NCBI RefSeq assembly: GCF_000189395.1
Contig: NZ_AEPB01000038.1
Location: 62,001 to 126,000 of the forward strand
DNA: 64,000 bases
DNA from: Planococcus donghaensis MPA1U2
Lineage (GTDB): Bacteria; Bacillota; Bacilli; Bacillales_A; Planococcaceae
Reading direction: 5' to 3'
Shown here: one piece after another, positions 63,395 to 64,000 of the stretch
Numbering within the stretch: the stretch's first letter is position 1
Layout: the number at the start of each line of letters is the position of its first letter
Made by a program: the position numbers and the translations under genes
Notes under the pieces: model-generated
Told to the model about the DNA's origin: nothing
What the model saw: only the letters and a program-made list of their open reading frames with translations
Database searches by the model: none

Positions 63395-64000
63395 ATGGGA
63401 CTTGAAACAATTGGACTAGGCGCAGCAATCATTGGTATCATTGTTATTTTGGCAATATTCTTTACATTTGTGCCGATTACGTTATGGATTTCGGCATTAG
63501 CTGCAGGCGTAAAAATCAGTATCTTTACATTAATCGGGATGAGATTACGTCGAGTTATTCCGTCGCGGATTGTTAACCCGTTGATTAAAGCTTCAAAAGC
63601 GGGATTAACCGTGACCATTAACCAATTAGAAAGCCATTACTTAGCTGGTGGTAACGTCGATCGTGTTGTTAACGCATTAATCGCGGCTCACCGTGCCAAT
63701 ATCGAATTGCCTTTTGAACGCGCAGCAGCGATTGACCTAGCAGGTCGTGACGTACTAGAAGCTGTTCAAATGTCGGTAAACCCGAAAGTAATTGAAACAC
63801 CATTTATCGCTGGTGTGGCAATGGACGGGATTGAAGTAAAAGCAAAAGCACGTATTACTGTTCGTGCAAATATCGACCGTTTAGTCGGTGGTGCTGGTGA
63901 AGAAACAATTGTTGCCCGTGTTGGTGAAGGGATTGTTTCGACACTTGGTTCAAGCACAAGTCATAAAAAAGTTCTTGAAAACCCAGATCTAATTTCTCAA
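63395..64000 (+). CDS. floA: Flotillin-like protein FloA, 5' part
   Basis: 202 codons visible; cut by the right edge. A membrane-associated hydrophobic N-terminus (about 5-40) is followed by the SPFH domain, with [19 protein letters not shown] and [31 protein letters not shown] typical of FloA/YqfA. It organises ordered membrane microdomains. GAGGAGG precedes ATG 63395; co-transcribed with nfeD. Confidence 0.95.
   Translation, partial: MGLETIGLGAAIIGIIVILAIFFTFVPITLWISALAAGVKISIFTLIGMRLRRVIPSRIVNPLIKASKAGLTVTINQLESHYLAGGNVDRVVNALIAAHRANIELPFERAAAIDLAGRDVLEAVQMSVNPKVIETPFIAGVAMDGIEVKAKARITVRANIDRLVGGAGEETIVARVGEGIVSTLGSSTSHKKVLENPDLISQ

Overview
The window is a 64-kb stretch of chromosome from a low-to-moderate GC Bacillota of the order Bacillales. 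Gene order follows the Bacillus subtilis ruv-rel-his-ala-com-dnaK region closely. The sporulation genes that lie in this region in B. subtilis (spoVB after comN, gpr and spoIIP between rpsT and lepA) are absent. Interspersed repeats of a type I associate with Planococcaceae are present. A non-sporulating Planococcaceae member, such as Planococcus or Planomicrobium, is the best guess. This placement is inferred from synteny and protein resemblance, not from a database search.

Layout. 0-8.2 kb: end of pheA, the divergent niacin repressor niaR, then ruvA-ruvB-queA-tgt-yajC, comN and the fused translocase gene secDF. 8.3-16 kb: lapA-like, recJ-apt, an unexpected beta-helix protein gene, relA (interrupted by a one-base frameshift) and dtd. 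16-18 kb: a 20-bp tandem repeat array in a convergent gap, then a cell-wall amidase on the minus strand. 18-24 kb: T-box-controlled hisS-aspS, 6S RNA, tcdA and rarA. 24-34.4 kb: cymR-iscS-mnmA-TPR-recD2, a repeat cluster, T-box-controlled alaS, and ireB-ruvX-yrzB. 34.5-39.1 kb: mltG, trmR-udk-greA, yrrS and mtnN. 39.2-40.6 kb: divergent pssA/psd. 40.6-45.5 kb: a tightly overlapping housekeeping cluster yqeG-yqeH-aroE-yhbY-nadD-yqeK-rsfS-yqeM. 45.7-50.7 kb: comEA-comEB-comEC, the tiny gene yqzM and holA. 50.7-61.9 kb: rpsT, lepA-hemW, CIRCE-controlled hrcA-grpE-dnaK, dnaJ with its own promoter, prmA-rsmE-deoC and rpsU. 62-64 kb: nfeD and the start of floA.

Functionally the region is core information processing. 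It covers recombination and repair (RuvAB, RecJ, RarA, RecD2, RuvX), tRNA charging and modification (HisS, AspS, AlaS, QueA, Tgt, TcdA, MnmA, TrmR, Dtd), ribosome assembly (YqeH, RsfS, YhbY, LepA, S20, S21, PrmA, RsmE), stress control (RelA, HrcA regulon, 6S RNA), protein export (YajC, SecDF) and competence (ComN, ComEA/EB/EC). Sulfur transfer is linked within one operon: CymR regulates cysteine supply, IscS extracts sulfur and MnmA puts it on tRNA.

I do not see a clearly new multi-gene system. The most unusual items are the homopolymer frameshift in relA, the 11-unit 20-bp repeat array, a hairpin that would bury the comEB ribosome binding site, two interspersed repeats whose terminal arms co-vary, and the beta-helix gene inserted between apt and relA.
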